Shown: positions 25,193-32,700 of the stretch, piece after piece
How positions within the stretch are numbered: position 1 is the stretch's first letter
Layout of the letters: each line of letters opens with the position of its first letter
NCBI RefSeq assembly: GCF_023218175.1
Contig: NZ_JALPTH010000002.1
Span: 186,001 to 250,000 of the forward strand
From: Streptomyces lichenis
Lineage (GTDB): Bacteria; Actinomycetota; Actinomycetes; Streptomycetales; Streptomycetaceae
DNA length: 64,000 nucleotides
Reading direction: 5' to 3'
Position numbers and translations under genes: made by a program
Notes under the pieces: generated by a model
Database searches by the model: none
What the model saw: only the letters and a program-made list of their open reading frames with translations
What the model was told of the DNA's origin: nothing

Positions 25193-27193
25193 ATGGACGC
25201 TCCGACCACCACGTCGGCCGACAACGGCACCGCGGGCGACAGCGGTGGGGGAGCCGGCTGGTTCACCCCGCGCACGCCCGTGAACGGTCCGTCGGACCAG
25301 GACACCGTGGACTCCGCCCGCCCCGGGGCATCTCGTCCCGAAGGCGCCGGCGCGTATGACGCCGCCGCACAGGAGCGGCCGTCGGCCGGTCGCCGCCCGC
25401 TGACCTCCATACGCATGGTGGGCAACGGTGCCTCCCGTACGCCCGCCCCCGGGACCGCCGCCACCCAGCCTCCGCCGGACCGTCCCCACCCGGGCTCGCA
25501 GCTGGCCCACCCCTCGCACGCCGGGCCCTCCTCCACGCCAGCGGCCGACGCGCCCGCCCCGGGTGCCGCCGACGCGGTCACCGAGGCCCCCGCGGCCCCC
25601 CGGCCCCGTACGGCACCCGCCCCCGTACCGCCTCCGGTGGACGGCACCGGGCCCCAGCCCTCCCCCTACCGGCGCGCCCCGGAACCGGAGCCCACGCACG
25701 CCCATGCGGCGGCCCCCGACCTCGCGCCACCGCCCGGCCCCGGCCGTACCGATGTCCAGCCGGCCCCCTGGCCCCCCGCCGAGCCCCCGACCGCGGACCC
25801 TGCGCCCTTCGTCCCGGGCCCGAACGGTGCCTCCATCAGCGCCCCGCTGCCACCTGCCGCCCCCGTCGCCACCGCGCCCACCGGCCCCAGCCCCGCCGCT
25901 CCGCCCGCCCCGCCCACCGCGAGCCGATCCGTCCGGGAGTCCGAAGCGGCCCCTTCCCCGCAGCCACCGGCACCGGAACCGCAAGCACCGGCATCGGCAC
26001 CGGAACTGCAAGCCCCTGCACCGGAACCGCAGGCAGCGCAGCCGCAGCCACAACCCCAGGCGCCGGAGACGCGGGAGAGCCCGGCGTCGCCCGACGCCCG
26101 GCTGGTCCGCCGCACCCTGGGCGAGATCGGGCCCGTCGCCGACAAGGTCACCGCCTACTTCTACGCGCTCCTCTTCACCCGCCACCCGGAGCTGCGCGGG
26201 CTCTTCCCGGCGGCCATGGACACCCAGCGCGACCGGCTGCTGAAGGCCCTGCTCACGGCGGCCGAGCACATGGACGACGCCACGGTGCTCACCGAGTACC
26301 TCCAGCACCTGGGCCGGGGGCACCGCAAGTACGGGACCGAGCCCGGGCACTACCCGGCCGTCGGCGAGGCCCTGATCGGCGCGCTGACCCGGTACGCCAC
26401 CACCACCTGGGACAAGGAGACCGAGGCGGCCTGGGTCCGGACCTACACCACGATCTCCCAGATCATGATCGACGCCGCCGCCGAGGACGAGCGGCGCGCG
26501 CCCGCCTGGTGGCACGGCGAGGTGGTCTCGCACGAGCTGCGGACTCCCGACATCGCGGTGCTCACCGTCCGCCCCGACCAGCCGTACCCCTTCCTCGCCG
26601 GGCAGTACACCAGCCTGGAGACCCCCTGGTGGCCTCGGGTCTGGCGGCACTACTCGTTCGCCTCCGCGCCCCGGCCGGACGGTCTGCTCAGCTTCCATGT
26701 GAAGGCGGTGCCGGCCGGCTGGGTGTCCAACGCCCTGGTCCACCACGCCCGGCCCGGCGACGTACTGCGCCTCGGCCCGCCGGCCGGTTCGATGACCGTG
26801 GACCACACCACCGACAACGGTCTGCTGTGCCTGGGCGGCGGCACCGGGATAGCCCCGATCAAGGCCCTGGTCGAGGATGTGGCCGAGCGCGGGGTGCGCC
26901 GGCCCGTCGAGGTCTTCTACGGCGCCCGCACCGACCACGACCTCTATGACATCGACACCATGCTGCGGTTGCGGCAGAGCCACCCGTGGCTCCAGGTGCG
27001 GGCGATCGTGGACCGCAGCACCCAGCTTCCCGAGCTGGTCCGCGAGTACGGGCCGTGGAACGAGTACGACGCCTATCTCTCCGGGCCGCCCGGGATGATC
27101 CGCAGAGGGGTCGACGCGCTGCGGGGCGTCGGGGTGCCTTCCGAGCGCATCCGCCACGACGCCCTGGACGAGCTCGTCGCCGCGGCCGGCTGA
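25193..27193 (+). CDS. Flavohemoglobin-like protein with ~295-residue Pro/Ala-rich N-terminus
   Basis: 666 residues. Residues 1 to about 295 are low-complexity Pro/Ala/Thr-rich sequence without recognisable domains. A globin domain then covers about 300-430, with the proximal haem ligand probably His377 in GRGHRKYG. A ferredoxin-reductase module follows: FAD motif R485-HYS488 and NAD motif GGGTGIAP from G548, ending LSGPPGMIRRGVDALRGVGV. Flavohemoglobins oxidise nitric oxide to nitrate with O2 and NADH. Start chosen at ATG 25193 (GAGG upstream); ATG 25172 is in frame. Classical members are about 400 residues, so the extension is exceptional. Confidence 0.88.
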   Translation: MDAPTTTSADNGTAGDSGGGAGWFTPRTPVNGPSDQDTVDSARPGASRPEGAGAYDAAAQERPSAGRRPLTSIRMVGNGASRTPAPGTAATQPPPDRPHPGSQLAHPSHAGPSSTPAADAPAPGAADAVTEAPAAPRPRTAPAPVPPPVDGTGPQPSPYRRAPEPEPTHAHAAAPDLAPPPGPGRTDVQPAPWPPAEPPTADPAPFVPGPNGASISAPLPPAAPVATAPTGPSPAAPPAPPTASRSVRESEAAPSPQPPAPEPQAPASAPELQAPAPEPQAAQPQPQPQAPETRESPASPDARLVRRTLGEIGPVADKVTAYFYALLFTRHPELRGLFPAAMDTQRDRLLKALLTAAEHMDDATVLTEYLQHLGRGHRKYGTEPGHYPAVGEALIGALTRYATTTWDKETEAAWVRTYTTISQIMIDAAAEDERRAPAWWHGEVVSHELRTPDIAVLTVRPDQPYPFLAGQYTSLETPWWPRVWRHYSFASAPRPDGLLSFHVKAVPAGWVSNALVHHARPGDVLRLGPPAGSMTVDHTTDNGLLCLGGGTGIAPIKALVEDVAERGVRRPVEVFYGARTDHDLYDIDTMLRLRQSHPWLQVRAIVDRSTQLPELVREYGPWNEYDAYLSGPPGMIRRGVDALRGVGVPSERIRHDALDELVAAAG

Positions 27194-27228
27194 GCGCCGC
27201 GTGGCGGGCAACCCGGGATCGGCGGGCG

Positions 27229-27708
27229 TCAGCCCAGGTCGGGGGCGTGCATCGCGCGTACGCCCTCGATGTTGCCGTCCAGGTAGTGCCGCAGCGACAG
27301 CGGCACCAGGTGGACCGCGGCGATGCCGACCCGGCTGAACGGCACCCGGACGATCTCGTACTCGCCCTCCGGCTGCTCGACCTCCGGACCGTGCCGCAGC
27401 GACGGGTCCATGGACTCCAGCCGGCAGACGAAGAAGTGCTGCACCTTGACGCCGGAGACCCCGCCGTCCTCGATGTGCTCCACGGTGTCCACGAAACACG
27501 GGACCACGTCGGTGATCTTGGCGCCGAGCTCCTCGTCCACCTCGCGGTGCAGGGCGTCGACCACCGTCGCGTCCGAGGGCTCCACCCCGCCGCCCGGGGT
27601 GAGCCAGTACGGGTCCATACCGGGCTTGGTGCGTTTGATCAGGACGAGCTCGTCACCGTCGAGCAGGACGGCACGGGCGGTGCGCTTGACCACGGGACGT
27701 TCGGTCAT
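27229..27708 (-). CDS. NUDIX hydrolase
   Basis: 159 residues. The NUDIX box is recognisable (PGGGVEPSDATVVDALHREVDEELGA) with the metal-binding REVDEELG intact. One extra residue and an Asp stand where the first box Glu usually lies. The N-terminal strand TARAVLLDGDELVLIKRTKPG and WLTPGGG fit nucleotide-type NUDIX enzymes. The ATG at 27708 starts the domain. It is convergent with the flavohemoglobin. Substrate not predictable. Confidence 0.87.
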   Translation of the reverse strand: MTERPVVKRTARAVLLDGDELVLIKRTKPGMDPYWLTPGGGVEPSDATVVDALHREVDEELGAKITDVVPCFVDTVEHIEDGGVSGVKVQHFFVCRLESMDPSLRHGPEVEQPEGEYEIVRVPFSRVGIAAVHLVPLSLRHYLDGNIEGVRAMHAPDLG

Positions 27709-27772
27709 GGCTTGAAGATGGCCCGGCCGGGCACCTCCGAAACCCCGTGGACCGCCCCGCCGCCCCGAGGCC

Positions 27773-28669
27773 TCACCACGCCGCGGCGGCCCGTAGCAGC
27801 GACTCATGGGCGCGGGCGATGTGCGGCAGCGACAGGGTGCCGGCGCGGACCGCCAGGAAGTACGTCCGCAGCGGCGGCACCGGAGGGTCGAGCAGGGCCA
27901 CCAGCCGCCCGGCGGCGAGGGCGTCCTCGCACAGGTAGCGGGGCAGTACCGCGAGCCCGGCCCCGGCGGCCGCCGTCTCCAGGACGGCCCGCAGATCCGG
28001 TGCGATCACGGTGGCGGCAGCGGCCGGCTGCGACTCGAACACCGCGGCCCAGTAGCGGGTGACGAACGGCAGCGACTCATGCACCTCCACCACCGGCAGC
28101 TGCTCCAGCACCACCGCGCCCTTGCGCAGCAGCACATCCGGGGCCAGCCGGGCGGCCCACCGCGGCGAGGCCACCAGCACCTGCTCCTCGTCGCAGAGCG
28201 GGGTCGAGGTGAGCAGCCCCCCGCGGGGGCGGGCCGTGGTGACGGCCAGGTCGTGGTGGCCCGCAGCGAGCCCCTCGAAGACCTCGGAGGCCACCGAGGT
28301 GAGCGCGGTGCGCAGGGCGAGCCCCTGGGAGACCAGCGTGGTGAGGGCCGGCAGGGCCCGCAGCGAGGTGAACTCGGGCGGCCCGGCGAGGTGCAGCGTC
28401 CGTACGGTCGAGGCCTCGTCCAGCCCCGCCTCGGTGATCTCCACCAGGGCGTCCAGATGGGGCGCGGCGCGGTGCGCAAGCTCGTCGCCGATGGTGGTCG
28501 GGGTGACACCGCGGGCCTGGCGCAGGAAGAGCGGGCGGCCGAGCTGCCGCTCCAGCGTCCGGATCTGGCTGGTCACCGCCGGCTGCGAGAGGCCGAGGAG
28601 GGCGGCGGCACGGGTGAAGGAACCGGCCCGGTGCACCGTGACGAAGGTGCGCAGCAAGGCCAGATCCAT
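27773..28669 (-). CDS. LysR-family regulator
   Basis: 298 residues. The N-terminal helix-turn-helix is textbook (MDLALLRTFVTVHRAGSFTRAAALLGLSQPAVTSQIRTLERQLGRPLF), followed by the periplasmic-binding-like effector domain (about 90-295). Its target is not obvious: the upstream neighbour reads in the same direction, so there is no divergent partner gene. A 308-base AT-richer region lies upstream. Confidence 0.92.
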   Translation of the reverse strand: MDLALLRTFVTVHRAGSFTRAAALLGLSQPAVTSQIRTLERQLGRPLFLRQARGVTPTTIGDELAHRAAPHLDALVEITEAGLDEASTVRTLHLAGPPEFTSLRALPALTTLVSQGLALRTALTSVASEVFEGLAAGHHDLAVTTARPRGGLLTSTPLCDEEQVLVASPRWAARLAPDVLLRKGAVVLEQLPVVEVHESLPFVTRYWAAVFESQPAAAATVIAPDLRAVLETAAAGAGLAVLPRYLCEDALAAGRLVALLDPPVPPLRTYFLAVRAGTLSLPHIARAHESLLRAAAAW

Positions 28670-28977
28670 GCCCTTCCCTCTCTCCGCGGTCCGTGGGGGC
28701 GACCCGGTCGTATCCGTCTGATGGTGGCTCAGAGTTCCCTCTCACTATAAATATGTCGATAGGTCTCTGTCGCTACCGTGATTGGACACTGACGCACAGT
28801 CAACTAGCCTTGTACAGGCGGTTTGCCGGTGACCACCGGCGGGGCCGCGGCAGCCAGGGCGGTCCGAGCCACGAGGGGGGAGGCTCGGACCGCCCTCCGC
28901 GTACCGCCATGGCCGGATCGCGTCGGCCCGGCGGAAAGGGGCGGCGAAGAGGGGTGGCGGTCCCTCCGCGGCCGAGG
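28670..28977. other. Intergenic region upstream of lysR
   Basis: 308 bases. The part nearest lysR (about 28735-28815) is notably A/T-rich (CTATAAATATGTCGATAGG and CACAGTCAACTAGCCTTGT) and probably contains the lysR promoter and LysR sites. The rest contains the terminator hairpin of the next gene. No coding sequence seen. Confidence 0.5.
28857..28895 (-). terminator. Terminator of the cystathionine lyase-like gene
   Basis: A perfect 14-bp stem (28857-28870 with 28882-28895) and an 11-base loop, about 80 bases past the leftward gene's stop at 28978. Confidence 0.75.
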
Positions 28978-30090
28978 TCAGGCCTCCAGCGCCCGTAGGA
29001 CGTCCGCCACCAGGTCGGCGGGGTCCTCCGCGCCGACGGAGAAGCGGATGAAGCCCTCCGGCACCGCGTCCCCGCCCCAGCGACCGCGCCGCTCCGCCGT
29101 GGAGCGCACCCCGCCGAAGCTGGTGGCGTCCTCGGCCAGCCGCAGCGCGGCCAGGAAGCGCTCCGCCCGCTCGCGGTCCGCCAGCACGAAGGACACCACC
29201 GAGCCGAAGCGCCGCATCTGCGCGGACGCCACCCGGTGCGAGGGGTCGGTGGGCAGTCCCGGATAGCGCAGACCGGACACCTCCGGCCGGGCGGCCAGTG
29301 CCTCGGCGAGCGCCAGCGCGGTGCCGCACTGCCGGTCCACCCGCAACTGGAGGGTGGCCAGCGAGCGGTGGGCGAGCCATGCCTCCATCGGCCCCGCGAT
29401 CGCTCCGACGATCTTGCGCCAGCGCCGTACCGATGCCGCCACTGCCGGATCCGTGCAGGTCACATAGCCGAGCAGGAGGTCACCGTGGCCGGTCAGCCCC
29501 TTGGTTCCGCTGGCCACCGAGAGATCCGCGCCCAGCTCCAGCGGCCGCTGGCCGAGCGGCGTGGCGAGGGTGTTGTCCACGGCCACCAGCGCCCCCTGGG
29601 CATGCGCGGCCTTCACCAGCCGCCGCACATCGCAGACGTCGAGCCCCGGGTTGGACGGCGTCTCGATCCACAGCAGCCGGGCCCCCTCCAGCACGTCGAG
29701 CTGGGCGTCGCCGCCGGTCGGCGCGGTGCGTACCTCGATCCCGTACGCCTCCAACTGCTCCCGCACCAGCGGCAGCGCCTGATAGCCGTCGGACGGCAGC
29801 ACCACCGCGTCACCGGCTCGCAGCTGCGAGAAGAGCACGGCCGAGATCGCCGCCATGCCCGAGGCGAAGACCAGGGTCTCCACCTCCGCCCCGGGCGCCT
29901 CCAGTTCGCCGATCGCCCGCTCCAGATGGGTCCAGGTGGGATTGTCGTCCCGGCCGTAGGTGTACGGGCCGGTCGGCTCCCCGGGCAGGTGGTAGTGGGC
30001 GGCGAACACCGGCCCGGGCAGCGTGGGCTCGTACGCGGTCGGCTCGGGCAGTCCGGCGCGGACCGCCCTGGTCCCGTCGCCCCAGGTCAT
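28978..30090 (-). CDS. Cystathionine gamma-lyase/synthase-family PLP enzyme
   Basis: 370 residues of the Cys/Met metabolism PLP family. It has YTYGRDDNPTWTHLERAIGELE, the PLP region ETLVFASGMAAISA, a DxN motif at D171-N173 and the Schiff-base lysine K197 in ASGTKGLTGHGD. The C-terminal DATSFGGVRSTAERR and EGFIRFSVGAEDPADLV are standard. It cleaves or forms thioether amino acids; gamma-lyase is likely for this actinobacterial subgroup but synthase activity cannot be excluded. It is co-directional with the small holin-like gene upstream. Confidence 0.88.
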   Translation of the reverse strand: MTWGDGTRAVRAGLPEPTAYEPTLPGPVFAAHYHLPGEPTGPYTYGRDDNPTWTHLERAIGELEAPGAEVETLVFASGMAAISAVLFSQLRAGDAVVLPSDGYQALPLVREQLEAYGIEVRTAPTGGDAQLDVLEGARLLWIETPSNPGLDVCDVRRLVKAAHAQGALVAVDNTLATPLGQRPLELGADLSVASGTKGLTGHGDLLLGYVTCTDPAVAASVRRWRKIVGAIAGPMEAWLAHRSLATLQLRVDRQCGTALALAEALAARPEVSGLRYPGLPTDPSHRVASAQMRRFGSVVSFVLADRERAERFLAALRLAEDATSFGGVRSTAERRGRWGGDAVPEGFIRFSVGAEDPADLVADVLRALEA

Positions 30091-30135
30091 AGGAAACGCT
30101 CCTTCGTCTGTCTCGGTTCGGGTCCGGCGGTGAGG

Positions 30136-30516
30136 TCAGTCCCGGCTGTCCGGCAGGACCAGGTTGAGCCCCCAGGACACCACGGAGATGATCAGTCCGC
30201 CCAGCACGGCCGTCCAGAAGCCCTCCACATGGAAGCTCAGGTCCAGCTTGTCGGCGAGCCAGGAGGTGAGCAGCAGCATCAGGGCGTTCACGACCAGGGT
30301 GAACAGGCCGAGCGTGAGCACGTACAGCGGCAGCGTGAGCAGCCTGACCAACGGCTTCACCAGGACGTTGACCACGCCGAACACCAGCGCCACCAGCACC
30401 AGCGTCCACGCCTTCCTGCCGGTGCTGTCCCCGGTCAGCGTGATGTCGGCGAGCAGCCAGATCGCCACGGCCAGCGCGGCGGCGTTCGCGATCGTCTTGA
30501 CGAGGAAATTCATCAT
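30136..30516 (-). CDS. Phage holin family 4-type membrane protein
   Basis: 126 residues with four hydrophobic segments (ANAAALAVAIWLLADITLTG, WTLVLVALVFGVVNVLVKPLVRLLTLPL, LGLFTLVVNALMLLLTSWLAD, FWTAVLGGLIISVVSWGLNLVL). This pattern matches the chromosomal, conserved family annotated as holin superfamily IV; there is no sign of a phage here. Two adjacent ATGs (30516, 30513) could start it and no good ribosome site is visible. Function unknown. Confidence 0.82.
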   Translation of the reverse strand: MMNFLVKTIANAAALAVAIWLLADITLTGDSTGRKAWTLVLVALVFGVVNVLVKPLVRLLTLPLYVLTLGLFTLVVNALMLLLTSWLADKLDLSFHVEGFWTAVLGGLIISVVSWGLNLVLPDSRD

Positions 30517-30581
30517 GTGTCTGATCGTGGCAGACAGGTCGTGGCGGACACGATCGGACCGAGTGCAGGGGCGAGCGGGCG

Positions 30582-30899
30582 ATGAAGGCATTCCGACTGG
30601 ACGAGCTGGAGGCGGAACGCGCCGCCAACGACGGCGCCTACCTGCAGTTCCTGCGGGAGCGGAACATGTCGGTCGGGCTCTACGCGCTCGACGCGGGACA
30701 GCTCGACCCGCAGCAACCGCACCGCGAGGACGAGGTGTACGTCGTCGTCAGCGGCCGCGCCGCGATCACCGTGGGCACCGAGACGACCTCGGTGGGACGG
30801 GGCAGCGTGGTGTACGTGCCGGCCGGCGTGCCGCACAAGTTCCACCACATCAGCGAGGACCTGCGGGTCCTGGTGGTCTTCTCCCCGCCGGAGAGCTGA
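30582..30899 (+). CDS. Small cupin-domain protein
   Basis: 105 residues, one cupin barrel. Metal-binding motifs are visible: PHREDEVYVVVSGRAAITV and PAGVPHKFHHI. Typical of stand-alone mononuclear metal cupins of unknown substrate. It diverges from the holin-like gene. Its stop codon lies in the first copy of a 41-bp imperfect repeat that fills the following intergenic region. Confidence 0.87.
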   Translation: MKAFRLDELEAERAANDGAYLQFLRERNMSVGLYALDAGQLDPQQPHREDEVYVVVSGRAAITVGTETTSVGRGSVVYVPAGVPHKFHHISEDLRVLVVFSPPES

Positions 30900-31018
30900 G
30901 GCCCCGGGGCGTACGGGGGAGGCCGGGCCCCTGAAGCCTGAGGCCCCGGGGCATACGGGGAGCCTGGGTCCCTGAAGCCTGAGGCCCGCAGCGTACGGGG
31001 AGCCCGGGTCCCCGAGGG
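30897..31018. repeat. Three imperfect copies of a 41-bp repeat
   Basis: Copies start at 30897, 30938 and 30979, each beginning CTGAGGCCC and containing TACGGGG and CTGAAGC. The first includes the cupin stop codon. They occupy about a third of the 347-base gap before the DUF5326-like gene. No gene is evident in the gap. Confidence 0.8.
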
Positions 31019-31170
31019 CCCGGGCGCGAGCCTCCCGGGAGCCGGAGCCCCTGAGTCCGGCGGGCCCTGATCTCCGGGTTCCCTAGGGGACGGATCAGGG
31101 CAGAGCCCGGGCCGCCGACCGCCCCGGCGCGGGGATCCGGCTTCTAGCATCGAAGGCGTCCGGGCTTTCG

Positions 31171-31214
31171 ATCCGGAGACCGGGGATCCGGAGACCGGGG
31201 ATCCCTGGACCGGG
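31171..31214. repeat. 15-bp direct repeat (2 perfect copies plus a partial one)
   Basis: ATCCGGAGACCGGGG occurs at 31171-31185 and again at 31186-31200, followed by the related ATCCCTGGACCGGG. It sits just upstream of the small membrane protein gene. Confidence 0.8.
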
Positions 31215-31246
31215 AGCGGCCCGGGTGCGACGAGGAGGAGAAGACG

Positions 31247-31465
31247 ATGGCGGTACGGGAAGTGCTCGCGGGGATGCCCTGGTGGGTGAAGTGGATCGCC
31301 ATACCGCTGATCGCGCTGTTCGTGTTCGGCGGCCTGATCGGCGCGGTGCTCGCCTTCGTCGCCGAACTGCTCTTCAAGGTGCTGCTGTTCGTCGCCCTGG
31401 TCGGCGGACTGGTCTATCTGGTACGCCGGTTCACGTCCTCGTCATCCTCCGACGGCGGCTGGTGA
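31247..31465 (+). CDS. Small membrane protein (DUF5326-like)
   Basis: 72 residues. The aromatic N-terminus GMPWWVKWIAIPLIALFVFGGLIGAVLAF is followed by a second hydrophobic stretch ELLFKVLLFVALVGGLVYLVRRF and a Ser-rich tail. GAGGAGGAG precedes the ATG. This small family is found next to ssgR/ssgA in streptomycetes, as I recall. Function unknown. Confidence 0.8.
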   Translation: MAVREVLAGMPWWVKWIAIPLIALFVFGGLIGAVLAFVAELLFKVLLFVALVGGLVYLVRRFTSSSSSDGGW

Positions 31466-31523
31466 CGCCTGTGTGCGGACGTTAGCTCGCGCGGGGGAAC
31501 CGTCCGGTACGGCCACGCCCCTC

Positions 31524-31558
31524 GGCGGAGGCTCCCACTACAGTGGCGAGCCTCCGCC
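31524..31558. promoter_or_regulatory. Large hairpin upstream of ssgR
   Basis: Arms GGCGGAGGCT (31524-31533) and AGCCTCCGCC (31549-31558) enclose a smaller CCAC/GTGG dyad (31535-31546). It ends 17 bases before the ssgR ATG. It could terminate the preceding gene or be a regulatory structure for ssgR. Confidence 0.5.
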
Positions 31559-31575
31559 GCTTCGATGGGTGACCC

Positions 31576-31935
31576 ATGGCCACGGCACCAGGCTCGACGG
31601 GGCATGTCCCCACCCTCATCGGCTCTGTCCAGCGGGCCCTGCGGCTCCTGGAGGCGGTGGGCGCGCACCACGGCGGCGCCCCCGCCAAGCAGCTGGCCCG
31701 GGAGACCGGCCTGCCCCTGGCGACCGCCTACCACCTGCTGCGCACCCTGGTCCACGAGGGCTATCTCCGCAGGGACCAGGGCCTGTTCCTGCTCGGTGAG
31801 GCCGCCCATCGGTTGGCGGCCGACGGTGCGATGCAGAATCGTCGCGGCAAGATCGCGGACATGGAACCGCCCCCGCCCCGGCCCTGTCCCTGCGCCCGCT
31901 CCCGCGCCTGCCCCCGCTCCTCGGCCTGCCCGTGA
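31576..31935 (+). pseudogene. ssgR: Truncated ssgR (IclR-family activator of ssgA): DNA-binding half only
   Basis: 119 residues against about 240 for SsgR. Residues 13-90 are a good IclR-type winged helix (LIGSVQRALRLLEAVGAHHGGAPAKQLARETGLPLATAYHLLRTLVHEGYLRRDQGLFLLGEAAHRL). After NRRGKIADM, where the effector domain should begin, the sequence turns into Pro/Cys/Arg-rich nonsense and stops at 31935. About 135 bases further, in the same frame, FGFSISI-stop (32050-32070) may be the original C-terminus. The effector and tetramerisation domain is therefore missing. The HTH half could still be expressed as a short DNA-binding peptide. Confidence 0.8.
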
Positions 31936-32230
31936 TCCGGGCTTCCAAGATCCGGGCTTCCGATCCGCGCCTTCGTGAACCGCGCTGCCGCGGACGGCGG
32001 CCCGCGCCGGTCGGCCGCGGCACCTGCGGATGGCCGGAATCCCACGTTCGGGTTCTCTATCAGTATCTGAAATAACACGCCTTGTGATCACCCGGTGCTT
32101 ACTGGACGATGGCGGGACCAGAGCCGGTGCGGGCACGAGCCCGTCTCACCGGCCCTTTCCCGTTCCCCGGCCGCGCGTCTCCGGTACGCGCCGCCGTCCG
32201 CCACCCGGTCCATCCACTGCGGGGTACACG
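31936..32230. other. ssgR-ssgA spacer with decayed coding remnant
   Basis: 295 bases. It contains a short direct repeat (ATCCGGGCTTCC twice near 31937-31960) and the in-frame remnant of the ssgR 3' end (stop at 32068-32070). An AT-richer tract (32050-32095) follows and is the likely ssgA promoter region. No intact gene. Confidence 0.55.
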
Positions 32231-32665
32231 ATGAGCGAGTCGGTCAAGGCCGAAGTCCTGATGAGCTTCGTCGTCACCGAGGAGCTGTCCTTCCGGATCC
32301 CGGTCGAGCTGGGGTACGAGGCGTCGGACCCCTTCGCCGTCCGGCTGACCTTCCATCTGCCCGGCGATGCGCCGGTGAGCTGGTCCTTCGGCCGGGAGCT
32401 GCTGCTCGACGGCCTCAATGTGCCGTCCGGGGAGGGCGATGTGCACATTGCGCCGGCCGGCCCGGGCGAGGTGTCCGATGTGCTGCTGCGGCTCCAGGTG
32501 GCCGGTGAGCGCGCCCTGTTCCGCTCCAGCGCCCCTCCGCTGGTCGCCTTCCTGGACCGGACCGACAGGCTCGTCCCGCTCGGCCAGGAGTCGGCGCTGG
32601 GCACGCCGGCCGACAGCCTGGACGCGGTGCTCGGCAGAATCCTCGCCGAGGAGAACGCCGGCTGA
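32231..32665 (+). CDS. ssgA: SsgA, sporulation/septation activator
   Basis: 144 residues, intact. The N-terminus SESVKAEVLMSFVVTEELSFRIPVELGYEASDPFAVRLTFHLPGDAPVSWSFGRELLLDG and later ALFRSSAPPLVAFLDRTDRLVPLGQE are close to S. griseus and S. coelicolor SsgA. SsgA-like proteins steer cell division and wall synthesis; SsgA itself localises SsgB and is needed for sporulation septa. The ATG at 32231 is chosen by homology; the ribosome site is weak (GGGG). In S. coelicolor its transcription depends on the linked activator SsgR, here truncated, so its control must differ or the strain has altered sporulation. Confidence 0.95.
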   Translation: MSESVKAEVLMSFVVTEELSFRIPVELGYEASDPFAVRLTFHLPGDAPVSWSFGRELLLDGLNVPSGEGDVHIAPAGPGEVSDVLLRLQVAGERALFRSSAPPLVAFLDRTDRLVPLGQESALGTPADSLDAVLGRILAEENAG

Positions 32666-32700
32666 GCCGCGCGGGGACGCCTTCCGGAGACCCCCAGGGC

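Noticed and set aside
30136..30516. Prophage evidence from the holin-like gene
   Set aside because: No other phage gene nearby; the family is chromosomal in actinobacteria.
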